Shown: positions 37,533 through 48,779 of the stretch, one piece after another
Layout of the letters: each line of letters starts with the position of its first letter
How positions within the stretch are numbered: the first letter of the stretch is position 1
Assembly: GCA_937625935.1 (NCBI GenBank)
Contig: OW569377.1
Location: 62,001 to 126,000 of the forward strand
Length of the DNA: 64,000 nt
Direction of reading: 5' to 3'
DNA from: Tetramitus jugosus
Lineage: Eukaryota; Heterolobosea; Eutetramitea; Acrasida; Vahlkampfiidae
Program-made: the position numbers and the translations under genes
The notes under the pieces: generated by a model
What the model was told of the DNA's origin: nothing
The model's input: the letters and a program-made list of their open reading frames with translations, nothing else
The model's database searches: none

Positions 37533-40500
37533 ATGACATCGACACTCATTTCCACACCTGACCACTCCAACTCTTCCTCCTCGAATAATAACTATCATCA
37601 TCATCACAATCACAATAGTAGTAGCATGTGGCCGACAAAAGACGAAGATCACATGAATCATCATCACAATCATCATTATAGCAATCGTAAGAATCTCAAG
37701 AATGAGAGAAATGATGATAATGATGATGACGATGATACGATGGAAGATCATGAATCCTCATTATTCAGTCATCATTCTCATCATGATGTACCAATCATGA
37801 GTGATTCTTCATTTTTTGGATCACCATCACCATCATCATCGAGGTCATTATCAACAACAACATCGAAATTTCAATCATCATCATCAAAAAATAATCATCT
37901 CAAAGTTCAACAATACAATTTTTCCAATAACAACAATAGCAACAACAATAGCTATGAGAATGCTTTTCTCTCATCGATAGGTCAAACGACACATCATTCC
38001 AATCATATTACAACAACAGCAACAACAATGATCAATCGTAATAACAGCAACAACAGTATGACGTTAGTCGATGAAGAAACGATAAAATTACAAGAAGAAA
38101 TTGATCGGTTACAAAGCATGTTACCACCAATGTTGCAATCAATCTCTGAAACTCGGTTATTCAACGGTATTGCACAAGCTCTCGGAGTGCCATTCAATTA
38201 CAAGAAGATTCAAAGTCAATCACTGAACAATATTGTCATGACAAAAACGAAAGCAAAGAAAAAGAGTGAACATGAACAACAAGACAATAATATGATGGTG
38301 TCATCGCAAGAGAATATTGCCACAATCAAGATGGAAGATTTTGGTAGTAGTAGTATTGAAGAAAAACACAACAACAATAACAATAATTCATCATTCTTAT
38401 CAGCGCCGTTCAGTAATGGCAGTGATGATGATTTATTTTATTCGTTGACAGTGTCTGATGACCATCATCATCATGTGGATAGTGTAGTCCATTCGTCGAA
38501 TCAAATGGCGACTGAGATGGAAATTTTTGCAGGAGATATTTTCGCTAGTAGTCATGATGATGATAGAGATGCCTATATGTGTGATTTGAGCTATATGGGA
38601 GATTTGCATCATCATCATCATCATCATGACCACGCTTCACAACAAGAACAAGAGCAACAGCATGAACATGAAACGGAGAGCTCAGCCAAGACGGAACAGA
38701 CAAAGAAGAATAAGAAGAATAAGAAGAATGAACAGGAAAAACAAGACCAAGACTCAATGATGAATGGATCAGGATATGAGAAGAACAACAATGAATCACT
38801 GCCGTTTAGTGATGATGACATAACGAAAAAAGAGTCAGCTGACCAAGACAAGAAACATCAAATGATTGATAACTATCTGCCGTTGGAATGTTTGTATTAC
38901 TATTAGTGTGTTATTATGATGTTCATTTTGGGAGAAACTAGCAATATTAACGACAATTTTGTATTGATGATGATGATTCATATTTTGATGATTTTTACTT
39001 GTAGTGGAGGACTTTTTTGGACGATATCCCATGCATGAATCAAACACAATCATCAAATGTGCAAACTGTCATTTACCAGTGTGTGAGAATGTGTTTGAGG
39101 AGCATTTGCAGTTTTGTTTGGACCCTGATCCAGATTTACTAGTGATGCGCAAGGTAACAATGAAGAAGAAACCAATCACAAAGAAGGAAACCAAGAAGGA
39201 AGTAGTTGCGAAGAAGGAACGAAAAGAAAAGGGACGAGAAGCAAAACTATTGAAGAATGCAGAGGACGAATTGCCTGCATCTCAAAAGACTGAACCTGTG
39301 AAGAAGGAAAAGAAGACAACGAAGAAGAAGACAGCGGCCACTAACAACAATGATTCTACGTCATCTGCAACGACAACGAGCGAAAAAGCATCATCTACTA
39401 GTAATTCTGACAAAGCATCGACAACGAAAAAACGAAAGAAGAAGACTAAGAATGAAGGAGAGGAAACAGCAGAATCTAGTGTGGCAGAACCCGTTGAACC
39501 AGTGAACAAGAAACGAAAAATTTCTCTCAAGAAATCTACAACCACAACAAGCGAAAAGAAGGAGAAGAAAGCAAAGGAAACAACCAAGGCTGAGAAAGCA
39601 TCACCACTGCTGTCTCCGCAGCCATCGCAAACTCAAGTGCAAACACAAGCACAACAGTTGCAGCAGCCACTTCAGGCACCTCAAGTTATGCCCCAACAGC
39701 CTCAGCAACAGCAGCTATCAGTCCAAAGTCCAGTAGTACCAACGACGCCAGCCCCAGTTGCCTCGCCGGTTGTTTTCGTAACTACGCCTATACCATCACC
39801 GGTCTCGAATCATTCGAACTCGCAACCAAACACCCCTACACCAATACCAGTAACAAACATGCCACTACACACTACTCCAACACCAATGACAATAGGGCCG
39901 TCGACTCCATCTGTTCCGCTCACTCACACCCCAGTCATATTTACCAATCCTTCCATCAATGATCCACTGAAGCACAGTACGATCACTCCGATCCCTGGAC
40001 CACCAACGAAGCGAATAAGTCCTCCTGCTCCCCCTAGACCGATAATATCCACTCCAGTGCCTCCTCCTCCCACGATTGCTGCCTCAAACTCAACACCAAT
40101 TTCAGCACTACCCAAACAAAACATGTCCCACACGAATCCACCAATCACCCCAGGTGCCCCAACAGTTGCTCCTACTCAACCATCGAGGACGATGAAAAAG
40201 AACACGAATGCCCCACCTCCTTTGATGACGCAACAAACAGGAGCAAATATGGCACAACGTGGCTACCCTCAAAATCAAATGTTTTTCTCACCACAGATGG
40301 CCTTTGGTCAAATGCCTATGAATCCCATGGGAGCAATGAGTCCAATTGGTGCTATGCCCATGGGTACAGTTTCACCAATGGGAACAATGAACCAAATGGG
40401 CAAATATCCAACTGTATCGTATTATCCAAACATTATGATGAATGGATATTACCCAATGCCTACGAAGGGAACTCCTGGCGTTGTTCCAGCAAACATGATG

Positions 40501-41394
40501 TACTCAAATGGTGTGAGAATGGTACAACCTCCGACCAAATCCAATACAACAGCCAAGAAAGTCCCAGTGAAAACATCACCAAATCCTGTCAAGGCTGCTG
40601 CTGCACCAACATCCATCAATAATGGAAGTAATAACACGAGCGATGGAACTGTCACACACGGTGGCACAAGTACCCAACCAACAATGCAGACAAACAAAAG
40701 CCCTATTGCAGCATCAAATACTAATATTGCTATGCAAGAATCGAGTGCGACAGTAGATCCAAACAAAGTGGCGCCAGCGACAACAACTCCTCCACCTTCT
40801 TTATTCACTGCCACTCCTGCGACAACTGGACCAAAGGTTCCACCAAAGAAAGTTGTCAAGCCAAAAACTCAGCCTTCAGCAATCACTCCTGGTATGTTGG
40901 CAACAAATGGTCGAGTCATTCCAACCAATCTCATGGTTCAACCTGTGATGTACAGCATGTTCAACAGAACTGCAACACCAGTTGTCTCTCCACCAAATGC
41001 CCAACAAATGTGGAGGAACTCACCAGTAGCGCACACCCCAATACCCTTTTATTCGGTGAAAGCACCACAAATGTTCCGGGGTCCAAATGCTGCCTATCCA
41101 AACTACATGCCAAGTACGACACCAGTCCTTACTCCACAAGGCACAAGAATTCCACCTCAACCATTTGTTCCTCATCCCAATCTGCTCATTGCTCCTCCAG
41201 TTGTTCCATCTATGGCCGTTGGTGGAGTAACAGCACCACCAAAGACACCAGCCACAGCCACCACACCAAATCTCACGACAGCAGCGCCCACTTCAGCCAA
41301 ACCCCCACCTGCTCCCATCAGCAACACAACCGCCACTGCCGCAACCAATCCAACGACACCTGCATCCACCACTCCCGTTGCCCGCCATTCTTGA
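37533..41394 (+). CDS. Large C2HC zinc-finger protein with low-complexity arms, two exons
   Basis: I join exons 37533-38889 and 39005-41394 across a 115-nt intron (GTTTGT...TAG). The splice gives LPLELEDFFGRYPMHES in frame, and the second exon lacks its own good start. The 1248-residue product has an N-terminal His/Asn/Ser-rich arm with one conserved helical patch (EEIDRLQSMLPPMLQSI). A C2HC finger sits at about 470-490 (KCANCHLPV, then EEHLQFC), followed by Lys-rich and very long Pro/Thr-rich regions. A CxxC...HxxxC finger like this occurs in SGF73/ATXN7 subunits of SAGA, so a chromatin role is a possibility only. If the intron is wrong, these are two genes. Confidence 0.65.
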
Positions 41395-41576
41395 TTCCAC
41401 GGTTGGCCGAATAAAGCCACTCGAAAAGATCATCAGACTGGAACAAAATGTTGTGTCAATTTTTGACTGTAGCGGCACCCAACTGCCGACAAAATAAAAA
41501 AGGAATTCCCTCGATTCGCCCGAACTACAAGCCGCCCCTCATTGTTTGCACCTGCCACAAAAAAACATCATCAAAA

Positions 41577-42125
41577 ATGAATACGCATAAAACAGCATCG
41601 TCCGGCATCTGCTTGTTACTCTTGTTGTTGGTTTGTGTGTTGGCACTGTTTGTGAGCTCTGGCTCATGTGCCACTGCACACCCCAAATATCCCGCCAAAA
41701 AGTCTACGGTCGTGACCAACGAACAAAAAGTGCTCCTGATTCAACTGCTTCAGACTCAGGGATATCACCTGCACACCACTAAGGGAAAATCTCTCGAGTG
41801 GGTCATCAGGAAAGACAAGAAGAACAACAACAAGATTAACAAGAAGAAGAAAAATGTTGACTCCAACAAGAAGGAAAAGAAGTCAAGCTCTTCCACAACA
41901 GTGAAAACTTTGTCAGAGAGAATTGACACTGAACCGTTGATCAAGGCATTTGTGGGAAAGAACTATTCTGCTACGGCAAATGCTTGCAAGAATTGTAGAA
42001 TGGCAGTTGCTTCCATCAAGATTGTGATGCCTTTTTCGATTCTTGTTGACTCTACAACGGCCTGTCAATCTGTTGGTCTCTGCACTGTGACTCCTGTTGT
42101 TGCTGTTGAACAGTTGGTCGAATAA
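41577..42125 (+). CDS. Secreted small protein, unknown
   Basis: A 182-residue protein with a clear signal peptide (ICLLLLLLVCVLALFVSSGS after a short polar start). Then a moderately conserved segment (EQKVLLIQLLQTQGYHLH), a Lys/Asn/Ser linker and a C-terminal part with four Cys (CKNCRMAVASIK, then ACQSVGLC). The CxxC plus later Cys arrangement vaguely recalls saposin-like domains, but it is too short and incomplete to call. The ATG at 41577 was chosen because it starts the signal peptide. Confidence 0.6.
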   Translation: MNTHKTASSGICLLLLLLVCVLALFVSSGSCATAHPKYPAKKSTVVTNEQKVLLIQLLQTQGYHLHTTKGKSLEWVIRKDKKNNNKINKKKKNVDSNKKEKKSSSSTTVKTLSERIDTEPLIKAFVGKNYSATANACKNCRMAVASIKIVMPFSILVDSTTACQSVGLCTVTPVVAVEQLVE

Positions 42126-42389
42126 AAGAGACAATTTTTGTTTATTGTTAGACAACTGATGAACGAGAATGGATATCACCCACCGCGTACGTTTTTTGTA
42201 AAGTTGAGAGTTGACTTTTTTTGGTTTGTATTCGCTTGATCCGATCGATTCAACCACTTATTTGATGGGATGCACCCCAAAAATTCGATCTTCGCTCAAA
42301 GACAACAGTCTCACATACACCCAAAACACCTATACCTATCCTACTTACTTGAAACAATCACAATCACAACATACTTACAATATTGAACC

Positions 42390-43112
42390 ATGAGCTTTTC
42401 AACTTTGCACGAGATTGCTGAACACTACTCAAAGGAGTGGCGCGATAACAAGAGTTGTTTCCAGGAACCAAGGAGTGGTTTCATCTGGGATGAGAAGGGA
42501 AGAGAGCTCGTTTTTGATGCCAAAACAAGAGAAGGCATCAAAGATCGCATGCTCTCATGTTTGACAGACGTTGAACAGCAAGAACAGAAACTGGACAAGG
42601 GACAAAAGGAACTTGATGGCCCAGTCATTGACTACATGACCTCTCAACTAGGTTCCATCGCAGAGAAGATTCAGGAACTGGCCCTCAACATTCAAAACAT
42701 CATGAATGTAGAGAACGAGAATGTGGATGATATGTTCGGAAAGATGACTGATTTTGAGTTGTATTCGGAGAGAATTGTAAGCGAAGTGGATGAGTTGAAT
42801 AATCTGGAAGATATGTTTTACAGAGGAGACTTGTTCCCAGAACAACCAGACCAGAGTATTGGACTTAGTTTCTCACTGGTGAAGGCACTCAAGGACTTTT
42901 TGAAAAACAGTCGCAACAACATGGGTTACTTCTTGGAAGGAGCAGTTCCAATTCTCATCCAGTTTCTTGGGTTCATGGCCACCGAGTTTCCCAAGGCGAT
43001 GCGAAAGGGGTTAAAAGTCTCCTTCTCCGAGATTACAACAACCCAGCAAAAACCAACCCCGGCTCCCCTCCCTGCACAAACTGAGAACAAAACTCAGCAA
43101 TCAGCAGCATGA
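42390..43112 (+). CDS. Helical coiled-coil protein, unknown
   Basis: A 240-residue soluble protein. Most is predicted helical, with a central coiled coil (VEQQEQKLDKGQKELDGPV, then QLGSIAEKIQELALNIQNI) and a C-terminal Pro/Gln tail. A moderately hydrophobic stretch near 190 (YFLEGAVPILIQFLGFMAT) is not long enough to be a sure membrane segment. No family recognised. The leader before ATG 42390 is A/C-rich. Convergent with the MAP3K gene, 109 bp between stops. Confidence 0.6.
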   Translation: MSFSTLHEIAEHYSKEWRDNKSCFQEPRSGFIWDEKGRELVFDAKTREGIKDRMLSCLTDVEQQEQKLDKGQKELDGPVIDYMTSQLGSIAEKIQELALNIQNIMNVENENVDDMFGKMTDFELYSERIVSEVDELNNLEDMFYRGDLFPEQPDQSIGLSFSLVKALKDFLKNSRNNMGYFLEGAVPILIQFLGFMATEFPKAMRKGLKVSFSEITTTQQKPTPAPLPAQTENKTQQSAA

Positions 43113-43221
43113 GGAGACCAACTAGCAGCACATGTAAATAAATAGAATAGCTTTTTCAAATCAAGCGACAAAAGTTGAACAGAAGAATAAAGGAGAATGA
43201 GTGGTTTTATTGTCTCAGCTC

Positions 43222-46200
43222 CTAATTGGGCCGTGGGTATGACACCTTTTGACGCCGTTGTTCTTCGAGATCTTGCACAATACCTCTGATCGTTCTCTCT
43301 TCCTGTTGGGAGGTAGGATTACTGACTGGAGGATGCGATGGAGGATGAACATTTCGGTGCACCTGGGCTGAAGGAACTCCCATGTAGGTACCTGGATTTC
43401 TCGGGGTCATCATACCATAATTTAAAAGATTCCTAGGTGCTGATTGTGGTAACTGTGGGAAGTTAGTTGGTCTAATCTGATTGAGATGCATAGGATTCTG
43501 CATCAGAGTAGATGGAGCGTAGCTGTAAAATAAATTAGATACTGGTTGTGGTTGACCACTAATGGATGATTGCCGGCTTCTACTCATGGAGAGACTCTGC
43601 ATGCTAGTGCCCAGACTATCAACAGCATCGCTTCCTGGTGAGAAAGCTTCGGATGACCCACTCTCCTCTTCCTCCTCGTATTCTTCGTCTTCGTCTTCGT
43701 CGTCCTCTTCTTCGTCTTCATATTCCTCCCCAGATTGTCCCGACATGTAGGACTCATAAGACATGTCTGCGGAGCGAATGTTAGCGGGTGGAATGACTCT
43801 CTCTACTTCTTCATCCTCTGAACAATATGAATCAGAAGAAATGTATGAAACATCAACAGACAAGAGCTCAGAATTGGACTTTTGTTCACCATCGGAACCT
43901 TCAGATGATTCATTGTCTGAATCATCGAGAACGTGTTCCTCATTGGGCTCTGATTGAAGTTCCTGTGTAATAAAGTCCATCTCTAGCAATTCTTCAACTG
44001 TTGCTCTATTGGCTGGATCTCTCTGGAAGATTCTGGTCAAAAACTCACGACACTCTGGTGTTGCATGTGCTGGTATCTGTGGTGTGACTCCTTCTCCTTG
44101 CGCAATCTGATACATGACTCCAAGTGCATCCAAGTTTTCAAATTGAGGATATGGACAAGCACCAGTCATCAACTCCACAACAACACAACCAACAGACCAG
44201 ATGTCTGACCATGTTCCGTGCTTGGCAGTCAAAATTACTTCAGGTGCCATCCACATTGGTGTTCCTTTGACTGATTTGTTGGCTAGCAGACTCTGCGAGT
44301 GATCAGTAGTCTCTAGCACCTTACTGTGTCCAAAATCAGCCAATTTGATTGCACCTGTGGTGTGTACAAGAATATTGGCACCCTTGATATCACGATGGAC
44401 AATTTTGTGGTCGTGCAGATACTTGAGACCAACTAATATTTGCTTCGTGTAAACACGAACAGTTGACTCGCTCAAACGACGCACTCTCTTGAGCAACGAT
44501 GCTAAACTACCTCCGGGCACATACTCTAAAAATATGTACAGTGAATTATCGTGCCTCTCTACACCCAAGTATCGTACAATGTTATCATGGCTCATTCCCT
44601 TCATTAATTCAATTTCTCGACTAATCTCTGCGAGAGCCTTTTCTCGTTCAACTCGATTCTTAATGTGGCCGAAACGAATATATTTGGCTGCCATGAACTC
44701 ACCAGTGTTACTGTTGATTGCTTCATAGACTGTACCGTAGGCGCCCTCTCCAATCTTCTCACCCTTAATCCAATTAAATACTCTTTCCTTTGGATTATCA
44801 GTTTTGTCATCAGGATTGTTGGAACGGCTCTTCACAGATTTCATGGGCCGTCGATTTTGGGTCGACTCAGGAATATCAATCTCTAAACGAGGAGCCTTAT
44901 TCTTCTCCACGAAGAATTCGCCCGCAGATCTGAGTTCATCATCACTCCGTATCGTGACTAAATCATTGTCTTCGTCCACATATCGAATAACGACATTGTT
45001 ACTCTTATACTCGGCTCTTAACTTCTCAAGAAGAGCGTTGTAATTCATGTTGGGTTCCAATTTGAGTACTCTCATCTCACCCTTGAGCACTACCTTGACC
45101 TTTGGAAGATCGAAAATTCCTCTCGAAACATTGGATAGAATATTGGATGAGGAGCCACTGTGTTCATGAGAACCTTGATGAATGGACACAAGATCTGCTG
45201 AGCTGCTTGTGGTGTGCATTGCAATCTTCTTTCGATTGAATCGATCAGCAAACGGAGATAAATCTAGACTAAACAAGTCGTTGAATAGCTCTTCCTTGTT
45301 TCCACCGCCAAACATGTAGAGTGTATCACCACGGATTGCCATCTTGTGCCAAAATCTGGCCTTTGGTTTGACCTGTGACACAATCTTGTGCTGTCTCCAC
45401 TCTTTCGTGGAAGGCAAGACATCAAAGGTTAGTACCGGGTCAAAAAACTTACCATTACAATTACCGCCACCCCACAAGATAATGACACCACCTCGTGGAT
45501 AGTAGCACATGCAATGACCGGCTCTGGTTTCAGGTGGATTCCGTTGGTATATCTTTCGCCAAGAGAACGTTCTCGTGTCCAATGCATAGAAATCCTGAAG
45601 CACTATCGTTCCCTTTCTGCCACCAAATATGTAAATTGTGTCATTGACAACACAACTTGAGTGACCTGCTCTTGCTGGAGGCGTATCACCTGTACAGTTT
45701 GGTCTGGTCCACTCTCTTGTGGTAAAATCGAAGACCTGCACGGTGTTGAAGTAGCTGAATCCAGCTTTTGACTTTGCTCCATCGTTTATCGGAGATATTC
45801 CTCCAAAGACAAACAGCTTGTTTTGACTCTCGATAACGTCACAAGAGTGTGCTGCTCTAGGTGGCAATTTAGTACCCCGAAGAGTCACCTGCATCTTGGT
45901 CCACACCTTTGCTTGCAAATTGTACTCTTGCAAATCGGACCAATATGACTCCTGATCGAGTCCATTTGTTTTTGGTTGTTTTCCTCCGAACACGTACAGA
46001 CGATTCTGATAATGTACACAAGTATGTCCTGTTCGTGGATTCTCCAAGCTAGTTCCCTTCTCCCATGTTCGATCATCAATGTTGTACACTCTCACATCAT
46101 CAAAAAAGGATGTTTGCCTATCACCACCCACCAGATACAACTTGTTGCCTACTGATGTAAGTGAATGGAAGCCTCGGGGTTCTGGACACTCGAATGCTCT

Positions 46201-47790
46201 TGTCACTATCCGCTCCCATCTCAACTCTACGATTGGCATTAGAGAGTAAGCCATACGAGTCATTGAAGGTGAGGATGACGACCGATGCAACAATTGCTCC
46301 ACTCGTTCAGCAGTTAATGGAAACCGAGAAGAGTTCGACAGTGGAGAACTTGGAACAGGGGAAGTGTCCATGTATCCTCGTGATGACAGCGAATTTTGAT
46401 GCGCCATCATCATGTTGTTCAAAGATGTAGATTGTTGTTGTACACTACCACCTGCATGGTGAACAGGCCTTCCACTGCTGTTCACATGCAGAATGTTGTA
46501 TGCAGCATGATGAGGCCGTGGTGGATAAGGCTGAGAACCATAGGGAGATGGTGATGGCAGTGGTGAGGAGGATAGGTTGGATGATGATGTCGATGAGGAC
46601 AAGGAGGAGGAATGATGACCTCTACTCTGCTGATTTGACAAGTGAATGTTGTGTTGATTGTTGAATGGAGCGTGCTGTGGATGATGAGGCACACGATGAT
46701 GTGGATGATGCTGTGGATGTTGGTGAGGATGAGCCGTTGCATGGGAGTGTGAGTGCTGTGGATGTGGATGGTGTTGTTGATGCATTGGCGATGATGTCGA
46801 TGATGAATTTGCTGCATTCAAACGTGTAAAGTAGTCTCTGCTGTTTGATGCTGAAAGGGAGGCAAAGGGAGATGGTGTCGACAGTGATGATGAAGAAGAG
46901 GAAGTAGTGGAGGATGGTGAGGAGACGGGTGATGGATTCGTCATTGAGTGAGAACGCATTCTTTGTAATGGACTATCGATTGAGATTACCTGAGAACGTG
47001 CTGATGGATACGGATGAGGAAATCCATTCACTTGATGATGATGTTGAAGGTGCTGTTGTTGTGGATGCACCTGATGATGTTGTTGTTGTTGTGGATGAGG
47101 ATGCCGACTCTGATGATAAGCTTGCTGTTGTTGCTGTTGCTGCTGTTGTTGCTGCTGTTGTGATAGAGATGAATAGTAGTAATGTTGATCATCTGCAACA
47201 CCACCACCGTTATGAACAACGAGATGGGGATGATAACCATCATCGTCATCCACATCATCTTCATCTTCTTCAGCATACTCCTCCTCATCTTCCTCATCTT
47301 CTTCATCGCTGTCAAGGTCTTCCTCCTCTTCATCCTCTTCATCCTCTTCATCATTATTCACCGTGTTGTCATACTGTTGTCGAGCAAAATTGTGATCCAT
47401 CATGAGTGATTCTTGTGGATAATTCAAAGAATGTGATGATGATGATGATGGTAATAATAATGACGATTGATGATGACGTTGTTGTTGTTGTTGTGGTGGT
47501 TGACTTTGACTGTGGTTTACATTTTCGTCACCATTGAGATGGTGATTACTGTTGCTATGACCACCACCACTTACACGAATATTCGTCATACGAATATTAC
47601 TGTTGTTATTGTTGTGATTTCTAAAGGGTGTGATATTGTCACCACTGCCATTATTACTCATGTTGACTAATGGGTCTCTGGGGGGCATATGACTGATCAT
47701 GTTTTTATGCTCTTGTTGTTGTTGTTGTGGAATAGAATGGACCTTGTTATTGTTGTTACTATTGTTGTTGTTATTTTTTCTCTTTCGCAT
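43222..47790 (-). CDS. Kelch-PB1-MAP3K fusion kinase
   Basis: A 1522-residue protein. Residues 1-510: Gln/His/Asn/Ser low complexity with an acidic block. 520-840: kelch repeats (LYLVGGD, LYVFGGKQ, LFVFGGI, IYIFGGRKG, LYMFGGGN), probably a beta-propeller. About 895-975: PB1 domain, with a Lys near its start and the acidic OPCA-type motif YVDEDNDLVTIRSDDEL. About 1003-1268: a Ser/Thr kinase of the MEKK/MAP3K type (GEGAYGTVYE, HRDIKGAN, DFG, GTPMWMAPEV). The tail is acidic. PB1 domains pair kinases in cascades, and kelch propellers bind partners or substrates. All motifs needed for catalysis are present. I know of no standard family with this order. Confidence 0.9.
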   Translation of the reverse strand: MRKRKNNNNNSNNNNKVHSIPQQQQQEHKNMISHMPPRDPLVNMSNNGSGDNITPFRNHNNNNSNIRMTNIRVSGGGHSNSNHHLNGDENVNHSQSQPPQQQQQRHHQSSLLLPSSSSSHSLNYPQESLMMDHNFARQQYDNTVNNDEEDEEDEEEEDLDSDEEDEEDEEEYAEEDEDDVDDDDGYHPHLVVHNGGGVADDQHYYYSSLSQQQQQQQQQQQQQAYHQSRHPHPQQQQHHQVHPQQQHLQHHHQVNGFPHPYPSARSQVISIDSPLQRMRSHSMTNPSPVSSPSSTTSSSSSSLSTPSPFASLSASNSRDYFTRLNAANSSSTSSPMHQQHHPHPQHSHSHATAHPHQHPQHHPHHRVPHHPQHAPFNNQHNIHLSNQQSRGHHSSSLSSSTSSSNLSSSPLPSPSPYGSQPYPPRPHHAAYNILHVNSSGRPVHHAGGSVQQQSTSLNNMMMAHQNSLSSRGYMDTSPVPSSPLSNSSRFPLTAERVEQLLHRSSSSPSMTRMAYSLMPIVELRWERIVTRAFECPEPRGFHSLTSVGNKLYLVGGDRQTSFFDDVRVYNIDDRTWEKGTSLENPRTGHTCVHYQNRLYVFGGKQPKTNGLDQESYWSDLQEYNLQAKVWTKMQVTLRGTKLPPRAAHSCDVIESQNKLFVFGGISPINDGAKSKAGFSYFNTVQVFDFTTREWTRPNCTGDTPPARAGHSSCVVNDTIYIFGGRKGTIVLQDFYALDTRTFSWRKIYQRNPPETRAGHCMCYYPRGGVIILWGGGNCNGKFFDPVLTFDVLPSTKEWRQHKIVSQVKPKARFWHKMAIRGDTLYMFGGGNKEELFNDLFSLDLSPFADRFNRKKIAMHTTSSSADLVSIHQGSHEHSGSSSNILSNVSRGIFDLPKVKVVLKGEMRVLKLEPNMNYNALLEKLRAEYKSNNVVIRYVDEDNDLVTIRSDDELRSAGEFFVEKNKAPRLEIDIPESTQNRRPMKSVKSRSNNPDDKTDNPKERVFNWIKGEKIGEGAYGTVYEAINSNTGEFMAAKYIRFGHIKNRVEREKALAEISREIELMKGMSHDNIVRYLGVERHDNSLYIFLEYVPGGSLASLLKRVRRLSESTVRVYTKQILVGLKYLHDHKIVHRDIKGANILVHTTGAIKLADFGHSKVLETTDHSQSLLANKSVKGTPMWMAPEVILTAKHGTWSDIWSVGCVVVELMTGACPYPQFENLDALGVMYQIAQGEGVTPQIPAHATPECREFLTRIFQRDPANRATVEELLEMDFITQELQSEPNEEHVLDDSDNESSEGSDGEQKSNSELLSVDVSYISSDSYCSEDEEVERVIPPANIRSADMSYESYMSGQSGEEYEDEEEDDEDEDEEYEEEEESGSSEAFSPGSDAVDSLGTSMQSLSMSRSRQSSISGQPQPVSNLFYSYAPSTLMQNPMHLNQIRPTNFPQLPQSAPRNLLNYGMMTPRNPGTYMGVPSAQVHRNVHPPSHPPVSNPTSQQEERTIRGIVQDLEEQRRQKVSYPRPN

Positions 47791-48451
47791 AATTTTTGGT
47801 TGTGTTTTGCTGAAGTGGAAAAAAATACTGATATCAAACTAAATATCGATTTTTTTGTTGTTGATGATGATAATTATTCTACTACTGTGATGATATGATG
47901 ATGACGATGACGACTACCGTAAAATAACAAATAATTAGATTCTTATTATTTTGTTATTTGTTGTTGTTGTTTGTTAATTTGTCAATAATGGGACAATTGT
48001 TGATGGTGATGATTAAAAAAAATGTTGTTGTGGTGTTGTTGTTGTTCGAACGACTACTGCTAGTTCATGACATATATAACGTTTTTTTTTGTGGAGTGAG
48101 GTGATATTTTTTTTGTTGTTGTTGTTGTTGTGAGCAAGAGAGTGTAAGAGAGTTGATGGCACTGACTTTTTTTTGGTTGAGTGTGGTGCTCTCTCTTCTT
48201 CTTGTTCGATGATGTTGTTGTACTTCCGTAAAGGTGTTGTGTGGTTGTTGTGCAAAACAGTGTTGTATGTTTTTTTTTGTGTTCGGTGCTGGTGAGCGTG
48301 CTTTTTTGATTGTTGTTGTTTGATTGGCAATGAAAGTACGCTGCTGTGTGTTGGAGTCGTTGGTTCCCTTCCGCAAGTGTGGCTTTTTTTTCGTGCACTG
48401 CAAGAAGATGGGCGGAATTTTGCAGTATGGGACGGAATGCCTCAATCATGT
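47791..48451. other. Intergenic, about 660 bp, low complexity
   Basis: Upstream of the MAP3K gene and downstream of the small membrane ORF. Dominated by TTG/TTT-rich runs that are A/C-rich on the minus strand, as in other leaders here. Minus-strand frames are Thr/Gln/Lys-rich artefacts of that composition. No gene seen. Confidence 0.45.
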
Positions 48452-48727
48452 TCATCCATCAAGTTGTCTCACTTCGAAAATCAGGACCGTTTCCTTGATT
48501 GCCCTTCCTTGCAGACCTGGTCTACGAAAATATTTGGACCATGGAATCAGCCCGATGTATTCTATCCCGGATCGGAAAATATCTTTGTTTTCCTTAATTC
48601 CTATGGGAGATGATTGTAAAGGGAAGTTTGGTTTGATGCCGATGATGAAAATGCCCAACAACGGGAAGTATTGCGTTACGGCCATCAAGACAGCGTTGAT
48701 GTGATTAACAATGGTAACAGCATCCAT
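48452..48727 (-). CDS. Small membrane protein, unknown
   Basis: 91 residues from ATG 48727. A hydrophobic segment near the N-terminus (VLMAVTQYFPLLGIFIIGI, about 14-32) is followed by a polar tail (RSGIEYIGLIPWSKYF). No repeats, no low complexity, so it looks like real protein. It lies only 52 nt after the stop of the RWP-RK gene on the same strand, which is close even for this genome. No family recognised; it could be an exon of something larger. Confidence 0.4.
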   Translation of the reverse strand: MDAVTIVNHINAVLMAVTQYFPLLGIFIIGIKPNFPLQSSPIGIKENKDIFRSGIEYIGLIPWSKYFRRPGLQGRAIKETVLIFEVRQLDG

Positions 48728-48779
48728 TTCTGGAGGAATAGTATAACATAATATTTACAACAAAAAATTCAAAGGGCCG

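Noticed and set aside
48060-48455. Thr/Gln/Lys-rich minus-strand ORFs
   Set aside because: Overlapping frames produced by low-complexity leader sequence of the MAP3K gene.
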